Assembly (NCBI GenBank): GCA_902782595.1
Contig: CACZNW010000128.1
Coordinates: forward strand, 1 to 12,791
Reading direction: 5' to 3'
From: an uncultured Methanobrevibacter sp.
GTDB lineage: Archaea > Methanobacteriota > Methanobacteria > Methanobacteriales > Methanobacteriaceae
DNA: 12,791 nucleotides
Position 1 is the stretch's first letter, and each line of letters begins with the position of its first letter. The position numbers and the translations under genes are program-made. This document shows positions 6,096-12,241 of this stretch, piece by piece. Below the pieces are notes generated by a model. The model searched no databases. It was not told where the DNA came from and was given only the letters and a program-made list of their open reading frames with translations.

Positions 6096-6887
6096 ATGTA
6101 TATTCATAATGATATCGATGACGACATAAAATTTCTTGCAAAATCTGAAATTCGATTGAAAATACTTAACGAATTATATAAAAAACCAAATGATGTGCGG
6201 GGTCTTGTCAAACAGACTGACATTACATACAGTTCCGTTTCAAGTAATGTGATTAAGTTGGAGAAGAATAATCACATTAAAAAGATCAAGAATAACTACT
6301 ATGTCAACCCAATGACCGAGGTTTACCTGAAAACCTTGATGGATTTTAAAAACAGCGTACAGATGGTTAATGATTATGAATCATTCTGGGACAAACATGA
6401 TTTGAACCAGCTAAGCATCAATTCAATAAGGAGAATAACAGATTTGAAAGACTCCGAGTTAATAGAAACAACTCCAATTGATATTTATAAAACCCATAAC
6501 ACTATTAAAAACCAGATTAGTGTTTCCAACTGTGTTAAAGGAGTATTTCCTTACCTGCATCCGGATTATCCTGGACTGATAGAGGAAGTATTACAGAATG
6601 AAGGATCCGTGGAGTTAATCGTGTCTAAAAGCATTTTTAAAGAGTTAATGCTTCGTATAAACGACAATATTAGAAAAAATGCTATTAAAGAACAAAAATT
6701 AAAAGTTTACCGATTTAAAAAGGATTTGAACCTATATTTAACAATATGTGACGAATCAATGAGTCTGGGACTTTTTAAGACTGATGGTAGTTTCGATCAA
6801 AATAGAATCCTGATTTCAGATAATCCGAAGTCCTACAGCTGGGCAGAGGATTTATTTGAATATGTGAAAAACGAGGTGAGAGCATGA
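6096..6887 (+). CDS. FilR1-type winged-helix transcriptional regulator (first paralogue)
   Basis: 263 aa. Residues about 12-75 form a winged helix: SEIRLKILNELYKKP, then a recognition region TYSSVSSNVIKLEKNNHI (about 44-61) and a wing KKIKNNYYV. Residues about 125-245 match the FilR1 middle domain (formerly DUF1724), a presumed ligand-sensing module of methanogen regulators named after the FilR1 protein linked to methanogenesis control in Methanothrix. The start is strongly supported by GGAGGA 5 bases before the ATG. It overlaps the next gene by 4 bases (ATGA), so the two are translationally coupled. The array of 11-bp repeats in front of the operon could be its own binding region; that is inference. 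The regulon and the ligand are unknown. Confidence 0.82.
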   Translation: MYIHNDIDDDIKFLAKSEIRLKILNELYKKPNDVRGLVKQTDITYSSVSSNVIKLEKNNHIKKIKNNYYVNPMTEVYLKTLMDFKNSVQMVNDYESFWDKHDLNQLSINSIRRITDLKDSELIETTPIDIYKTHNTIKNQISVSNCVKGVFPYLHPDYPGLIEEVLQNEGSVELIVSKSIFKELMLRINDNIRKNAIKEQKLKVYRFKKDLNLYLTICDESMSLGLFKTDGSFDQNRILISDNPKSYSWAEDLFEYVKNEVRA

Positions 6888-7744
6888 CCAGCATAGAAAT
6901 AAAGCAGGGATTGACCGAGGAGTTCAGCGGAATTAAATATATTTTAACTTCAGGAATGCGTTCCCGATTACTCCTTGCAATCTATGAAAGTCCAAAAAAT
7001 CTCGAGGAACTACGAACTGAATTGAAAAAACCATCAGCGACGATATTGCACGGCCTTAAAGAGCTGGAGAATATCAACCTTGTTCGCAAAGTACAAAAAT
7101 CATATGAACTAACTTCAAATGGTTTTTTACTGACAGTGAACATGGTAAAACTGATTGACAACTGGTATTCACTCAGTAAAAGCAAAATCTTTTGGAACAA
7201 TCATGACCTGTCCGGAATCCCTGATGAACTCCTTAAAGATATTTATCTTTTAAAGGATGCGGAATATATTCACTCCACAACAAGTGACCTGTCAAACGCT
7301 TTCAATACCTATATTAACCTGCTTTCAACGTCTGAAGAACTCAGGATAATAATGCCGATATATTCAGAAAATCATTTAAAACACTTGATTAAACTTTTAA
7401 ACAGGAAAAGGTTAGTGAAGCTGGAACTGCTTGTCAGTGAAGAAATATATGATTCAATTAAAGAGAATGATTTGTTTAACAAAAAAATTCTACAGAACAA
7501 AAAAGTCCAAATCAAATGTGTTAAAGAAGAATTAAAGATCTTTTTAACATATTGCAAGGAATTTGTATCCCTGAGTTTATTTTTCAATGACGGACATTAT
7601 GACGATTCCCAGATACTGATTGCAAAAGATGAAAATGCCCTTAAATGGGCGTTAAACATCGATAGAATATATAAAGAAAAGGAGGAAAATTATGTCAAAC
7701 TCCAAACAGGCAGTTCTAACTTCAATGAACATTTGGAACATTGA
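6884..7744 (+). CDS. FilR1-type winged-helix transcriptional regulator (second paralogue)
   Basis: 286 aa, with the same layout as the preceding gene: winged helix at about 20-80 (RSRLLLAIYESPKNLEELR, then KPSATILHGLKELE) and a FilR1 middle domain in the C-terminal half. Shared landmarks with its neighbour include a NHDL/KHDL segment, a LKD(A/S)E segment and, near the end, a block of the form C-x-E-x-x-S-L followed by DG and an ILI strand. The two are diverged tandem paralogues and may form a heterodimer; that is inference. GAGGTGA precedes its ATG. The last 53 bases overlap the next gene in another frame, so its charged tail is shared sequence. The SD of the next gene lies within this gene. 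Confidence 0.82.
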   Translation: MTSIEIKQGLTEEFSGIKYILTSGMRSRLLLAIYESPKNLEELRTELKKPSATILHGLKELENINLVRKVQKSYELTSNGFLLTVNMVKLIDNWYSLSKSKIFWNNHDLSGIPDELLKDIYLLKDAEYIHSTTSDLSNAFNTYINLLSTSEELRIIMPIYSENHLKHLIKLLNRKRLVKLELLVSEEIYDSIKENDLFNKKILQNKKVQIKCVKEELKIFLTYCKEFVSLSLFFNDGHYDDSQILIAKDENALKWALNIDRIYKEKEENYVKLQTGSSNFNEHLEH

Positions 7745-8027
7745 AGATAAAGAACTTTTAAGTCTGTTAATTGCACGGGAAGGTGGTAAAACGACACGAA
7801 GAATTATTGACAAACTACTGAATAAACCCTACAATAAACATCAACTGGCGAAAAAATTGAAACTTGACTACAAAACAATAAGCCACCACATTGATATGAT
7901 TGAAGAACACGACTATGCTACAAAGGTAACAATTGGTAAAATTACATATTATCAGCCAAGTAAGAAACTATTTAATAGCTTGGATGAATATAAATTTATC
8001 AAGGAGTACCTTAAGAATAATAAATAA
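7692..8027 (+). CDS. Small winged-helix (ArsR-like) DNA-binding protein
   Basis: 111 aa. GGAGGA (7681-7686) sits 5 bases before the ATG, so this start is well supported despite a 53-base overlap with the second FilR1-like gene. The predicted winged helix spans about 34-90: NKHQLAKKLKLDYKTISHHIDMIE (residues 48-71) is a clear helix-turn-helix, followed by a wing around KVTIGKITYY. No sensor domain and no obvious metal-binding cysteines are present. It probably binds DNA as a dimer and may act with the two larger regulators. Sixteen bases separate it from the MoaB gene. Fold call is good; target genes unknown. Confidence 0.78.
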   Translation: MSNSKQAVLTSMNIWNIEDKELLSLLIAREGGKTTRRIIDKLLNKPYNKHQLAKKLKLDYKTISHHIDMIEEHDYATKVTIGKITYYQPSKKLFNSLDEYKFIKEYLKNNK

Positions 8028-8043
8028 AATAGGAGTGGAAAGT

Positions 8044-8550
8044 ATGGGAAGTGAAACTACAAAAAAACATCAAAATGAGTCTTCTACTTGCATTAAATGT
8101 GGAGTTATCACACTCAGTGACAGTAGAAAATCTGAAAAACTGGATTTATCAGGAAAATATATCTCCGATGAAATCAAGTCAAGATATATTTTAAAATCCA
8201 AAAAGTTAATTCCCGATGAAGAAAAGGATCTGATTGATACAATAGAAGAAATGATTTTAGAGGGAATCGACGTTATTCTGACAACAGGAGGAACTGGTCT
8301 TGATACCAGAGACATTACTGTTGAAACAGTAGAATCACTTTTCGAAAAAAAAATAGACGGATTTGGCGAAATCTTCAGAGCAAAATCCTATGAGGAGATT
8401 GGATCAGGAGCATTGCTTTCAAGAGCAACTGCCGGGGTTTATAAAAAAACAATTATATTTTCTATGCCCGGCTCTCCAAATGCCGTAAAAACAGGGTTAA
8501 ATTTAATAATTGATGAACTACCCCATTTTGTTCACCATGTGAAGAAATGA
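8044..8550 (+). CDS. moaB: MoaB/MogA-type molybdopterin biosynthesis protein
   Basis: Adenylates molybdopterin before insertion of molybdenum or tungsten. In methanogens the cofactor serves formylmethanofuran dehydrogenase, the first step of methanogenesis from CO2, and formate dehydrogenase. The 168-aa protein shows GVITLSDS (20-27), LSGKYI (35-40), the TTGGTGLDTRD block (80-90) and SMPGSP (140-145), all typical of the family, at the usual length. The ATG at 8044 follows AGGAGTG (8031-8037). A longer reading from 7933 lies inside the upstream gene and lacks an SD. Residues 1-17 (polar, with Cys16 and Cys19) are an unremarkable extension. Probably co-transcribed with the three regulator genes, suggesting a link to Mo/W or methanogenesis control. 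Confidence 0.87.
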   Translation: MGSETTKKHQNESSTCIKCGVITLSDSRKSEKLDLSGKYISDEIKSRYILKSKKLIPDEEKDLIDTIEEMILEGIDVILTTGGTGLDTRDITVETVESLFEKKIDGFGEIFRAKSYEEIGSGALLSRATAGVYKKTIIFSMPGSPNAVKTGLNLIIDELPHFVHHVKK

Positions 8551-8562
8551 GGAAATTTCATC

Positions 8563-8576
8563 TTTTTTCTTTTTTT
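8563..8576 (+). terminator. T-tract terminator of the regulator-MoaB operon
   Basis: Six T (8563-8568), one C, then seven T (8570-8576), starting 13 bases after the MoaB stop codon. The tract runs over the first two bases of the convergent pyrE stop codon, so it also marks the boundary between the two operons. Confidence 0.6.
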
Positions 8577-9105
8577 ATTCAAAAAATTCATCAACACTGA
8601 TTAAAGGCTCCAATTTTATACCTGCCTTTTCAAATTCTTCAACAGCACCTTCCTGCCTATCAACAACAACAAATGCTCTGACTACCTTACCCCCATTGTC
8701 CTGAATGGCTTTAATTGCTTTTAAAAGTGATCCCCCAGTAGTAGAAACATCTTCAACAACAATTACATTATCATTCTGATTGAGTTCACCCTCAATGAGT
8801 TTTGAAGTACCGTAACCTTTCTTTTCCTTACGAATCATTAATAAAGGTAAATTGGACTCCAGGGAAACTGCGGTAGCTATTGGAACAGCACCTAAAGCAG
8901 GACCGGCAACTTTATCAACATCCTCATCACTGATTTTTTCGGTGATTAGCTTTGAGATTGTTGATAAAATCTCAGGCTCGGTAATGGCCTTTTTCATGTT
9001 AATATAATAACTGCTTTTCTTTCCGGAGGATAAAGTGAAATCCCCTTCAAGAAAAACTTCATTTTCCTTTAACAGTTCAATTAGATATTCCTTTGACACC
9101 ATCAT
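8575..9105 (-). CDS. pyrE: Orotate phosphoribosyltransferase
   Basis: Converts orotate and PRPP to orotidine monophosphate in UMP synthesis. The 176-aa protein has FTLSSGKKSSYYIN (23-36), the orotate/N-terminal signature, VAGPALGAVPIA (66-77), a flexible catalytic loop region with RKEKKGYGTSKLIEG (92-106), and the PRPP-binding motif VVEDVSTTGGS (116-126). Length matches archaeal PyrE. The first ATG (9105) overlaps the stop codon of the upstream PRC-barrel gene (ATGA); a second ATG is adjacent at 9102. No strong SD is visible, only a GATGAT-like stretch, so it probably depends on coupling to the upstream gene. The gene converges on moaB. Confidence 0.93.
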   Translation of the reverse strand: MMVSKEYLIELLKENEVFLEGDFTLSSGKKSSYYINMKKAITEPEILSTISKLITEKISDEDVDKVAGPALGAVPIATAVSLESNLPLLMIRKEKKGYGTSKLIEGELNQNDNVIVVEDVSTTGGSLLKAIKAIQDNGGKVVRAFVVVDRQEGAVEEFEKAGIKLEPLISVDEFFE

Positions 9106-9332
9106 AAATCATCTTCGCCTTTAAGTAAAATTTTATCTCCAATGACTTTTACAAGTTCCATCGGAACCATATTCTCACTAGCTTTTATTTGTTCAGAAAA
9201 ACCTGTCTTTTTAAGCACCAAATCAGTGATTTCGTAAGTATCCTTATCCAATACCACATCTGAAACTTTTCCGACAATCTGAATATCTGCATCGAGAACT
9301 TCCTTACCAAATAATTCGTCTTTAATTCTCAT
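9102..9332 (-). CDS. PRC-barrel domain protein
   Basis: 76 aa, a single PRC-barrel: RIKDELFGKEVLDADIQIVG (2-21), then GKVSDVVLD (21-29), ITDLVLK (35-41) and a final strand pair around MVPMELVKVIGDKILLKG (55-72). Such stand-alone small beta-barrels are frequent in methanogens and are thought to bind RNA or protein partners; the exact role is unknown. The ATG at 9332 is preferred because AGGTG lies 7 bases upstream. A longer reading from TTG at 9350 would include the SD itself. It overlaps pyrE by 4 bases and is probably co-transcribed with it. Confidence 0.82.
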   Translation of the reverse strand: MRIKDELFGKEVLDADIQIVGKVSDVVLDKDTYEITDLVLKKTGFSEQIKASENMVPMELVKVIGDKILLKGEDDL

Positions 9333-9361
9333 AAATAAACACCTTTTCAATAATAAATAAG

Positions 9362-9377
9362 TAATTAATATTAATTA
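9362..9377. promoter_or_regulatory. Perfect 16-bp palindrome in the PRC/pyrE-xseA divergent promoter
   Basis: TAATTAATATTAATTA is its own reverse complement. It lies 30-45 bases above the PRC-barrel ATG, where a TATA box would be expected on the minus strand, giving a start near 9345. It may simply be that TATA element, or an operator overlapping it. The xseA TATA candidate is about 40 bases away on the other side. Confidence 0.4.
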
Positions 9378-9407
9378 ATTGTTTCTAAAAAAGGGATGCA
9401 AAAAAGG

Positions 9408-9423
9408 AAAATTGTATTAAATA
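9408..9423 (+). promoter_or_regulatory. TATA-like promoter of xseAB
   Basis: AAATTGTATTAAATAG lies about 45 bases before the xseA ATG. A start near 9440-9445 would leave a leader of about 20 bases containing the AGGTGA SD (9453-9458). Confidence 0.4.
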
Positions 9424-9462
9424 GCAACAACATACTACCATCTGATGTCTTAAGGTGAACAT

Positions 9463-10989
9463 ATGGAAAAGAAAACATACACAGTATCGGAAATAAATTC
9501 CTATATCAACAAAAAATTAAAACTGGATTCCAACCTGAAAAATATTCTTATTCAGGGCGAAATTTCCAACTACAAGACTTATCCTAGCGGACACAGTTAT
9601 TTCACTTTAAAAGATGAAAATTCACAAATCAGTGCAATAATGTATAAAAACAATAAAGACCGATTCCTTAAATTCACACCGAAAGACGGAGATAAGGTTA
9701 TCATAAAAGGAAGCATAGAAGTTTATGAAAAAAATGGGAAATACCAGTTGTATGCTACAAGAATAACTGAAGACGGAGTCGGGAATTTACACATTGCCTT
9801 TGAACAACTGAAAAAAGACCTGAATAAAAAAGGACTATTTAAAGACTCACATAAAAAAGAAATACCTAAATATCCTAAAAAAATCGGAGTCATTACCGCC
9901 AGAACCGGTGCGGCCGTAAGAGACATCATCACAACAATCAAAAGAAGATATCCTATTTGTGAGATATTAATATTCTCAACACTGGTTCAGGGCGACCAGG
10001 CTGCCTCACAAATTGTAACGCAAATTGAATATGCACAGAAATTTGAATTGGATACCCTGATTGTCGGACGTGGAGGAGGAAGTATTGAAGATTTATGGCC
10101 ATTCAACGAAGAAAAAGTCGCATATGCAATTTATAACTGCAGAATTCCGGTAATAAGTGCTGTAGGTCATGAAATTGATTACACAATATCTGATTTTGTA
10201 GCCGACAAAAGAGCACCAACACCAACTGCAGCCGCAGAACTTGCAGTACCCGAATTAAGTAAGGTTAAGGAAAATGTTAACCTGCTGAAACAGAGACTGA
10301 ACAAAAACATGGGAGATAAAATAAAATTCAATAAAACTAAATTGGAGCACATTTCCCAAAAAAGCATTTTCAAAAACCCAGAGTCAATTTATAACATTAA
10401 AGGAATGCACATGGACAGTTTGATAAACAGATTAAACTTCGCATCAAAAACTATAGTTACAAAAAACCGGAACAAGCTTATACAGTTAGAAAGGTCCCCG
10501 ATTTTTAAAAATCCGGAATCAATTTATAATACTAAAGGAATGCACATAGACGGTCTAATAAACAGATTAAACTTCGCATCAAAAACCATAGTTGAAAAGA
10601 ATAAGAATAAACTGATACAAATAGAAAAATCTCCAGTTTTTAAAAACCCTGACTCCATGTACAAATTAAAAGAAATACAATTGGAGAGTTTAGTGAATAA
10701 ATTAAACTTCACAGCAAATAATATAATTACTGAAAACAGAAATAAACTGTTTAAATTGGAAAACTCCCATATCTTAAAAAATCCCAAAGAGATTACAAAA
10801 AATAAACGGAATGTATGCCTAAAAAACATAAATAAACTAGAAGTATTGAACCCGCTTTTAACATTGAAAAGAGGTTATTCAATAGCCAAAACCGATGACA
10901 AAGTTATATCATCAGTAAAAGATGTTAAAGCCGGAGATAAAGTGGATATCGAATTAAAAGATGGAACAATAAACACAAAGGTGATATAA
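9463..10989 (+). CDS. xseA: Exodeoxyribonuclease VII large subunit with expanded helical repeats
   Basis: Large subunit of ExoVII, which degrades single-stranded DNA from both ends to oligonucleotides. An OB-fold DNA-binding domain spans about 1-105 (SGHSYFTLKD, KVIIKGSIEVYEKNGKYQL). The catalytic domain (about 125-265) has IGVITARTGAAVRDI, GRGGGSIEDLWPFNEE (202-217), and SAVGHEIDYTISDFVAD then RAPTPTAAAE. Residues 300-434 are three tandem 45-residue helical repeats, and a partial fourth leads into the conserved C-terminus (LNPLLTLKRGYSIAK). At 508 aa it is longer than typical bacterial XseA (about 400-460), and the repeats account for the excess. SD AGGTGA precedes the ATG by 4 bases. The stop overlaps the xseB start. 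ExoVII is chiefly bacterial; its presence here suggests an old transfer, an inference. Confidence 0.93.
   Translation: MEKKTYTVSEINSYINKKLKLDSNLKNILIQGEISNYKTYPSGHSYFTLKDENSQISAIMYKNNKDRFLKFTPKDGDKVIIKGSIEVYEKNGKYQLYATRITEDGVGNLHIAFEQLKKDLNKKGLFKDSHKKEIPKYPKKIGVITARTGAAVRDIITTIKRRYPICEILIFSTLVQGDQAASQIVTQIEYAQKFELDTLIVGRGGGSIEDLWPFNEEKVAYAIYNCRIPVISAVGHEIDYTISDFVADKRAPTPTAAAELAVPELSKVKENVNLLKQRLNKNMGDKIKFNKTKLEHISQKSIFKNPESIYNIKGMHMDSLINRLNFASKTIVTKNRNKLIQLERSPIFKNPESIYNTKGMHIDGLINRLNFASKTIVEKNKNKLIQIEKSPVFKNPDSMYKLKEIQLESLVNKLNFTANNIITENRNKLFKLENSHILKNPKEITKNKRNVCLKNINKLEVLNPLLTLKRGYSIAKTDDKVISSVKDVKAGDKVDIELKDGTINTKVI
10360..10764 (+). repeat. Three 135-bp (45-residue) tandem repeats inside xseA
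   Basis: Units start at 10360, 10495 and 10630; a partial fourth begins at 10765. Each encodes a segment opening with (S/K)(P/S)xFKNP(E/D)S and centred on (I/V)N(R/K)LNF, closing with NKL-x-(Q/K)-(I/L)-E. Units 1 and 2 are closest: 29 identical bases at 10423-10451 and 10558-10586, and only scattered changes elsewhere. Unit 3 is more diverged. The pattern points to stepwise in-frame duplication, the 1-2 event being most recent. The repeats lie in the coiled-coil arm that, in the E. coli enzyme, carries the small subunits. Confidence 0.9.
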
Positions 10990-11207
10990 TGGAAAATTTA
11001 AGTTTTGAAGAAAGTCTAGAACAACTGGAAGAAATTGTTGAAAAATTAGAAAACGGTGACGTGCCGTTGGACGAAGCAATTGATGAATTTGACAAAGCAA
11101 TGAGATTAGTTAAAATATGCAATGAAAAATTAGAAGCTGCTGAAGATTCAATAGCTAAAATTGTCCAGGACAACGGAGAAATAATTGAATTCGACTCTAA
11201 CAAATGA
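10989..11207 (+). CDS. xseB: Exodeoxyribonuclease VII small subunit
   Basis: 72-aa all-helical partner of XseA. It has the family pattern SFEESLEQLEEIVEKLENGDVPLDEAIDEFDKA (5-37), with a hydrophobic heptad rhythm and the GD(V/L)PL turn between the two helices, followed by a second long helix to about residue 60 and an acidic tail. Length is normal. AAAGGTGAT (10977-10985) precedes the ATG by three bases, and the ATG shares its A with the xseA stop codon, so the subunits are translationally coupled. The 3' end overlaps cbiZ on the opposite strand by 11 bases. Confidence 0.93.
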   Translation: MENLSFEESLEQLEEIVEKLENGDVPLDEAIDEFDKAMRLVKICNEKLEAAEDSIAKIVQDNGEIIEFDSNK

Positions 11208-12210
11208 AATAACTTATCCAATATTCCAATAAGGTCTTTATTGGATAACTATTACATTTTTCTTTTATTTCAATCGCCAAATCATAAGCATCTTCTTTTT
11301 TAATTAAACCTTCATTGATTTCATCAATCAGATTTAAAACAGATGTTGTAAGAGCCACATATCTCTGGTTTCGTGCATCAGTCTGCAGTTGTTTGATAAA
11401 TTCAAATTTATCACAGTCCAGATTATCATAAAACTCATTTATATCCAATGTATATCTGTTCAGCCTTACCAAAACATTTGACTGTGATTTATTTGTAATC
11501 CAAACCTGTTTTCCGATCGCTTTTGTTACAGATTCAATAACTGCCTTTCCAATCAGTTCACCAAGTTTGGAATGTTTACCCGCATTTGTCAATGTATCAC
11601 TTGAATCTGAATTGGAAAAAATTGCCACACCGTCAGTTCCGGTTCCCGTTGCATATCCGTTGGAATACTGTGAAGGAATTTTAAGATTATTCAGAGCAAC
11701 TGATTTGGCCTCTGTAACAGTCATGAACGCTTCAGCCAATGTTGGTTTTTCCAGACAGACATTGGTAAGTAAAATAATATTTATTGTACCGAATTTAAAT
11801 TCACCGTTCTGTTCATAATAAGAAGAATCATCTCCTGCCCGTGATGCATTGGTTCTCACACCAGCAGTTGTTATGGCTGTGACTTCAAGATTTTTGAATT
11901 GTTTTGTAACAATGCTTACGTTTTTCATTTTAGCAAGAGTGATTAAACCAGTTGAAAAATCAGGATCAATTTTAAATGACACGCATTCATTTATTAAATA
12001 TTCCCGAACATTATGATTTTCCAGATAGTCAATTTTATCCTGTGAGAGATGCTGGTTGAAAACGTGCTTGTACAAATCATTGGTTCCGCCGTTTAACTGA
12101 GAAGTGGACAGTCCGTTACGGTAAACATTGAAATTAATTAAAATAGTATTTTTTAAATAAAATATTTCATCATCAGTGGATGTTTTAAAAATAAGTCTAT
12201 TATTATACAT
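11197..12210 (-). CDS. cbiZ: Adenosylcobinamide amidohydrolase, with C-terminal extension
   Basis: CbiZ removes the aminopropanol side chain of adenosylcobinamide to give adenosylcobyric acid, letting archaea salvage corrinoids; methanogens need B12 for methyltransferases. The core (about 30-235 of 337 aa) shows LSTSQLNGGTND (34-45), TTAGVRTNASRAGD (114-127), INIILLTN (143-150), LAEAFMTVTEAKSVAL (158-173) and GYATGTGTDGVAIFS (185-199), all conserved in the family. Residues about 238-337 form a mainly helical extension not needed for the family fold, function unknown. The ATG at 12210 follows a T-rich stretch with no SD, 31 bases after the thermosome stop. The 3' end overlaps xseB by 11 bases, tail to tail. 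Confidence 0.9.
   Translation of the reverse strand: MYNNRLIFKTSTDDEIFYLKNTILINFNVYRNGLSTSQLNGGTNDLYKHVFNQHLSQDKIDYLENHNVREYLINECVSFKIDPDFSTGLITLAKMKNVSIVTKQFKNLEVTAITTAGVRTNASRAGDDSSYYEQNGEFKFGTINIILLTNVCLEKPTLAEAFMTVTEAKSVALNNLKIPSQYSNGYATGTGTDGVAIFSNSDSSDTLTNAGKHSKLGELIGKAVIESVTKAIGKQVWITNKSQSNVLVRLNRYTLDINEFYDNLDCDKFEFIKQLQTDARNQRYVALTTSVLNLIDEINEGLIKKEDAYDLAIEIKEKCNSYPIKTLLEYWISYFIC
11214..11261 (+). terminator. Hairpin plus T tract after xseB
   Basis: TTATCCAATA (11214-11223) and TATTGGATAA (11239-11248) form a perfect 10-bp stem with a 15-base loop. An alternative inner stem, CCAATAA/TTATTGG (11226-11232 and 11238-11244), shares the right arm. Five T at 11257-11261 follow. The position, just after the xseB stop but inside the cbiZ coding region, fits termination of xseAB. 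Archaeal terminators do not need hairpins, so the stem may have another role. Confidence 0.5.
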
Positions 12211-12237
12211 AAAAAAAGAAATAAGGTGATGTAAAAA
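12211..12237 (-). terminator. T tracts between the thermosome and cbiZ
   Basis: On the minus strand five T (12237-12233) and then seven T (12217-12211) follow the thermosome stop, the last running into the cbiZ ATG. They look like a thermosome terminator. cbiZ would then be read through at a lower level or be served by a promoter not evident here. Confidence 0.4.
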
Positions 12238-12241
12238 GAAT

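Noticed and set aside
7933..8043. Longer start for the MoaB gene
   Set aside because: The extra 37 codons overlap the winged-helix gene in another frame and have no SD. The ATG at 8044 follows AGGAGTG and gives the normal family length.
8070..8315. 81-codon minus-strand ORF opposite MoaB
   Set aside because: Ser/Ile-rich shadow of a strongly conserved gene, with no start signal.
9333..9350. TTG start six codons upstream of the PRC-barrel ATG
   Set aside because: That stretch contains the AGGTG SD of the ATG at 9332, so it is leader rather than coding sequence.
10524..10829. 101-codon minus-strand ORF opposite the xseA repeats
   Set aside because: Its Phe/Leu/Ser-rich composition is what the antisense of Lys/Asn-rich helical coding gives. 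It has no SD or family resemblance.
10925..11221. 98-codon minus-strand ORF opposite xseB
   Set aside because: Ser/Leu-rich antisense shadow of an acidic helical gene; xseB itself is clearly coding.
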